Shown here one piece after another: positions 61,204 through 64,000 of a stretch of 64,000 nucleotides of DNA. The position numbers and the translations under genes are program-made. The stretch's first letter is position 1; the number at the start of each line of letters is the position of its first letter. Source of the stretch: Paenibacillus thalictri (GTDB lineage: Bacteria; Bacillota; Bacilli; Paenibacillales; NBRC-103111); NCBI RefSeq assembly GCF_004307995.1, contig NZ_SIRE01000016.1, positions 62,001-126,000 on the forward strand. Reading direction: 5' to 3'. The notes under the pieces are model-generated. The model saw only the letters and a list, made by a program, of their open reading frames with translations, had not been told where the DNA came from and searched no databases.

Positions 61204-61401
61204 TTATGTACCGAACACCAGTTCCAACAGCCTGTTCGGACCAGGAAAATGCTTGGCCAATATCACGGCCAAAGTATATATGTAAGCAAATACGATAAAA
61301 CATGCCGTAATCCAATAGGTTCTTTTTTTGCGCCGGTGACTGGCTAGAAAGCGCCATTCATAAAGGGCGATGAGCAGATATACGAATGTAGCGATGACCA
61401 T
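61204..61401 (-). CDS. Small two-helix membrane protein, possible germinant receptor D subunit
   Basis: A 65-residue protein with two hydrophobic segments: VIATFVYLLIALYEWRFL and YWITACFIVFAYIYTLAVIL. AGGAG lies seven bases before the ATG. It sits 13 bases after the gerC-type stop and before the gerB-type gene. Small two-helix D proteins encoded in or beside gerA-type operons of Bacillus modulate receptor function. Assignment here rests on size, topology and position, not on a sequence motif I recognise. Confidence 0.75.
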   Translation of the reverse strand: MVIATFVYLLIALYEWRFLASHRRKKRTYWITACFIVFAYIYTLAVILAKHFPGPNRLLELVFGT

Positions 61402-61414
61402 GTTCCATCTCCTG

Positions 61415-62602
61415 CTACGTTGAAATTTGGCTGCTTATCGGATTTTTCTCTTCGCCGATCCGTCTGATGTACACGTCGACAGTTAAGCGGACTTTGCAAT
61501 TTTTATAAGTTTCACGCCAATTATCGCGATGCTGCCGCCATACTTTGGGGTAACGCCACTCCAGATATTGCCCTAAACCAAATGCATCGACACCAAGCCT
61601 TTGCGTTTTTTCGATCGATTTCATGATTCTGCCATACAATTGCTCTGAAAGCTTAACCTGCAAATTTTTAATTTGATCGGGGTCCGCCAAATTGATATTG
61701 GAATCGGAGGCAGTCACATCGTCAATCGCGTGAATCTCCAGATGAAATTCGATTTGTCCGTTGTTGATCACCGGTTTTACCGACGAATTCGAGGACAAGA
61801 TATGAAAAGAAATGATTTTCCCGTCTGTCGGGGAACTAACGGATATCATCGAATCTTTCATCTTGCCCTTGATCCATAATGACGCTCTCATCCCTTTGAC
61901 ATCCAAGGTTCCGACCATTTTGCCGGCCTTCATAATGGCCGCTCCGTCTGTACCGACCCAAACGCCGGGCATGCCTTTTTCGCTCAGCATGTTCGCCTGC
62001 GCGCTGACCAACAGAGGAGCGACCAAGTCTCCGCCCGTTTCTTTGGCTTCCAAAAAATCTCTAACGCTTGTATCCAATGTCACATGTCTATTGGCAAATT
62101 CCCTCAGCACCTCAGAAGGAAACCGTTCGAAAACCGGGGTCATATAGGAAATATCTTTTGCTGATGTTGCGGACACCATAACATAAGTTTTGGTATGCAG
62201 GTCCGGCTGACGGGTGGCAAACTCCAGCATCTGGTCGACACCCGCTTCGGCCGCCTTTCTTCCGAACACAATGACACGGCAGTGCCCCCAAGACAATTCG
62301 CGGGACAGATCGGAACGTATTTTCCGGACGGCGATCGGAATGCTTTCTGCATTTTTCGTAACAATGGTGTAGGGGTTGCCATTGCCGGTATGCCCCCCGG
62401 AGGATACCGACCCGCTCTGGCTCATCCGTGTGGTCAAAGGAAATTTCAACGACACTTCGTATTCGCCGTTATCCGTCCGGTCGATAAATATGCCGGTCAC
62501 AAATGCGCGATCATTCACCTCGATTCTTGACCAGCAGCCGATGAGCGGCAGCAAACAAACCGCAGACAGCAGCAGCATACCGCTCCTCAGCAAAAGTATC
62601 AT
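61415..62602 (-). CDS. Spore germination receptor C subunit (GerAC-type lipoprotein)
   Basis: A 395-residue lipoprotein. The signal peptide ends in LIGC, followed at once by WSRIEVNDRAFVTGIFID, the usual N-terminus of GerAC proteins. Later family stretches include SWGHCRVIVFGRKAAEAGVD and GQYLEWRYPKVWRQHRDNW near the C-terminus. It anchors to the outer face of the spore inner membrane. The start is three bases after the gerA stop with AAGGTGAT upstream, so translation is coupled. Confidence 0.93.
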   Translation of the reverse strand: MILLLRSGMLLLSAVCLLPLIGCWSRIEVNDRAFVTGIFIDRTDNGEYEVSLKFPLTTRMSQSGSVSSGGHTGNGNPYTIVTKNAESIPIAVRKIRSDLSRELSWGHCRVIVFGRKAAEAGVDQMLEFATRQPDLHTKTYVMVSATSAKDISYMTPVFERFPSEVLREFANRHVTLDTSVRDFLEAKETGGDLVAPLLVSAQANMLSEKGMPGVWVGTDGAAIMKAGKMVGTLDVKGMRASLWIKGKMKDSMISVSSPTDGKIISFHILSSNSSVKPVINNGQIEFHLEIHAIDDVTASDSNINLADPDQIKNLQVKLSEQLYGRIMKSIEKTQRLGVDAFGLGQYLEWRYPKVWRQHRDNWRETYKNCKVRLTVDVYIRRIGEEKNPISSQIST

Positions 62603-62604
62603 GT

Positions 62605-64000
62605 TTAATCACCTTCATCATCGGGAATTTGCGGCCGTTTTCTGTATATCATCCGGTTGGCATTGCTTGTTCCGTACAGCAGCGGTCTTTGTTTCATTAT
62701 CCAAAGAGGCGCGCGGATCAGCGTATCTTTCCAGCCTTTGTAATTGATCGGCGCAACGGGCAGCAAATACGGCGTTCCGAATGAGCGCAACCCGGCCAGA
62801 TGAATATAGATCAGAATCACGCTGACGATGACGCCGTACAGTCCGAAACTTGCGGCAAGAATCATCACCGGAAACCGCAATAACCGGAAAGCAAGTCCCA
62901 AATCGAAATGCGGAATAATAAAAGATGCTACCCCAGTAACCGATACGACGATAACCATCGGGGCCGATACGATCCCGGCCTGTACGGCCGCTTGCCCTAT
63001 AACAAGCGCTCCGATGATCGAAACGGTCTGGCCGATCGGTTTCGGAATGCGAAGTCCCGCTTCTCTTAACGCCTCAAAAGTGATTTCCATCAGCGCCGCT
63101 TCCACGATTGCGGGAAACGGAACGTCCTCCCGGGCAGCCGCCACGGTCAGCAGCAGATTGGGGGGCAGCATCTCCGGATGAAAGGTCGTTACGGCGATAT
63201 AGACGGAAGGCATCAGAAACGAGATCAGCAAAAATAGATAACGGATCCAGCGGATCCACGTTGCCGCGATAAACCGCTGGTAATAATCCTCCGCCGACTG
63301 CAGTAGCATAAACAACGTGACGGGAACGATAATCGGCATCGGTGAACCGTCCACCATAATGCCGACCCGCCCCTCCAGCAGCGCAGCGCTGAACGTATCC
63401 GGCCGCTCCGTATATTGCACTTGAGGAAACGGCGAAAAGGGCTGGTCCTCAATGAATTCTTCGATAAAACCGCCGTCGAATATCGCGTCGATGTCAATTC
63501 GCGACATCCGGGTCTTCACTTCGTCGACCAGCTTTTGCTCGCATATGCCTTCTATGTAACAAATAACGACGGAAGTGTTCGAATACATGCCGATATGCTG
63601 CTGCTCCAACTTTAATGCAGGGTGTTTGATCCTTCTTCGCACCATCGTAATATTCGTCGCCAAATCTTCAATAAAAGCTTCCTTGGGGCCGCGGATGACG
63701 TTTTCATCTTGCGCCGCTTCGATTGATCTCTTGTCCGTCGATTTCAACGGAATCATGACAGCTTCCGGTTCATTACCGATCAGAATAACAATCGTGCCGT
63801 CAAATAAGGATTGCAGCGCCTGCTGCCAATTGCCTGTCGTTTCGATCCGCGAAACGGGGATGAGCTTCGTCTCGGAAATTTCATTCAGCAATCCGGCTGC
63901 GGATAAACCGGAAGCTTCCGTTTGAAGCGGGATGAGAATGTGCTCTTGCAGCTGGTTTTCATTGATTAGGCCGGATATGTATATCAGCGCGCAGCGGATA
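62605..64000 (-). CDS. Spore germination receptor A subunit (GerAA type), cut by right edge
   Basis: At least 464 residues; the frame is open beyond the right edge, and the methionine at 63891 is internal. The N-terminal cytoplasmic domain shows VRRRIKHPALKLEQQHIG and VVICYIEGICEQKLVDEVKT. The membrane region follows, with GRVGIMVDGSPMPIIVPVTL, EALREAGLRIPKPIGQTVSI and ITFEALREAG. It is the first gene of the A-C-small-B operon seen here. Its promoter, expected to be recognised by a forespore sigma factor, lies outside the window. Confidence 0.93.
   Translation of the reverse strand, partial: IRCALIYISGLINENQLQEHILIPLQTEASGLSAAGLLNEISETKLIPVSRIETTGNWQQALQSLFDGTIVILIGNEPEAVMIPLKSTDKRSIEAAQDENVIRGPKEAFIEDLATNITMVRRRIKHPALKLEQQHIGMYSNTSVVICYIEGICEQKLVDEVKTRMSRIDIDAIFDGGFIEEFIEDQPFSPFPQVQYTERPDTFSAALLEGRVGIMVDGSPMPIIVPVTLFMLLQSAEDYYQRFIAATWIRWIRYLFLLISFLMPSVYIAVTTFHPEMLPPNLLLTVAAAREDVPFPAIVEAALMEITFEALREAGLRIPKPIGQTVSIIGALVIGQAAVQAGIVSAPMVIVVSVTGVASFIIPHFDLGLAFRLLRFPVMILAASFGLYGVIVSVILIYIHLAGLRSFGTPYLLPVAPINYKGWKDTLIRAPLWIMKQRPLLYGTSNANRMIYRKRPQIPDDEGD

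Overview
The window looks like chromosome from an endospore-forming Bacillota of the Paenibacillaceae, most like Paenibacillus. Signs are a gerA-type spore germination operon, several LplABC-type sugar importers paired with YesM/YesN-type two-component systems, Amj-type lipid II flippase, strong AGGAGG ribosome sites with TTG and GTG starts, and sigma-A promoters. No rRNA, tRNA, CRISPR array, prophage or insertion sequence was seen. The first and last genes are cut by the window edges.

Region 1 (1-13.8 kb) is nitrate assimilation. A minus-strand operon runs narK, nirB, nirD and the assimilatory nitrate reductase gene nasC. Its leader carries a consensus promoter, a GlnR/TnrA-type box on the -35, two hexaloop hairpins matching the ANTAR RNA motif, and an intrinsic terminator. 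Facing it is an ANTAR-domain regulator followed after 2 bases by a TrpD2/YbiB-like gene. Lipoate ligase, an M23 peptidase and a UPF0173 hydrolase follow.

Region 2 (13.9-45 kb) is a long carbohydrate and sugar-acid catabolic block, nearly all minus strand. It holds a ROK kinase with NanE; an SDR and a PHP phosphatase behind an LplABC-type importer with its YesM/YesN pair; a GntR-controlled operon with a MalFG-type importer, a mandelate-racemase-type dehydratase, an aldehyde dehydrogenase, an iron alcohol dehydrogenase and a 2-hydroxyacid dehydrogenase; a HAD phosphatase and a VOC protein; and a second Lpl-type importer with two FAD oxidoreductases and its own divergent YesM/YesN pair.

Region 3 (45-57 kb) has a DUF3817 membrane protein, Amj and a GNAT protein. 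It then has a compact locus that probably handles a sulfated, uronate-containing glycan: an importer, sulfatase, sensor pair, TIM-barrel hydrolase-like protein and GH88/GH105-type unsaturated uronyl hydrolase.

Region 4 (57-64 kb) has a PASTA pseudokinase, a stand-alone eukaryotic-type HisA and a spore germination operon in the order A-C-small membrane protein-B.

None of the four ABC importers has its own ATPase, so a shared MsmX-like ATPase elsewhere is implied. Candidate CcpA (cre) sites lie near several sugar genes. The feature with most mechanistic promise is the ANTAR-TrpD2 pair facing the double-hairpin nitrate leader.
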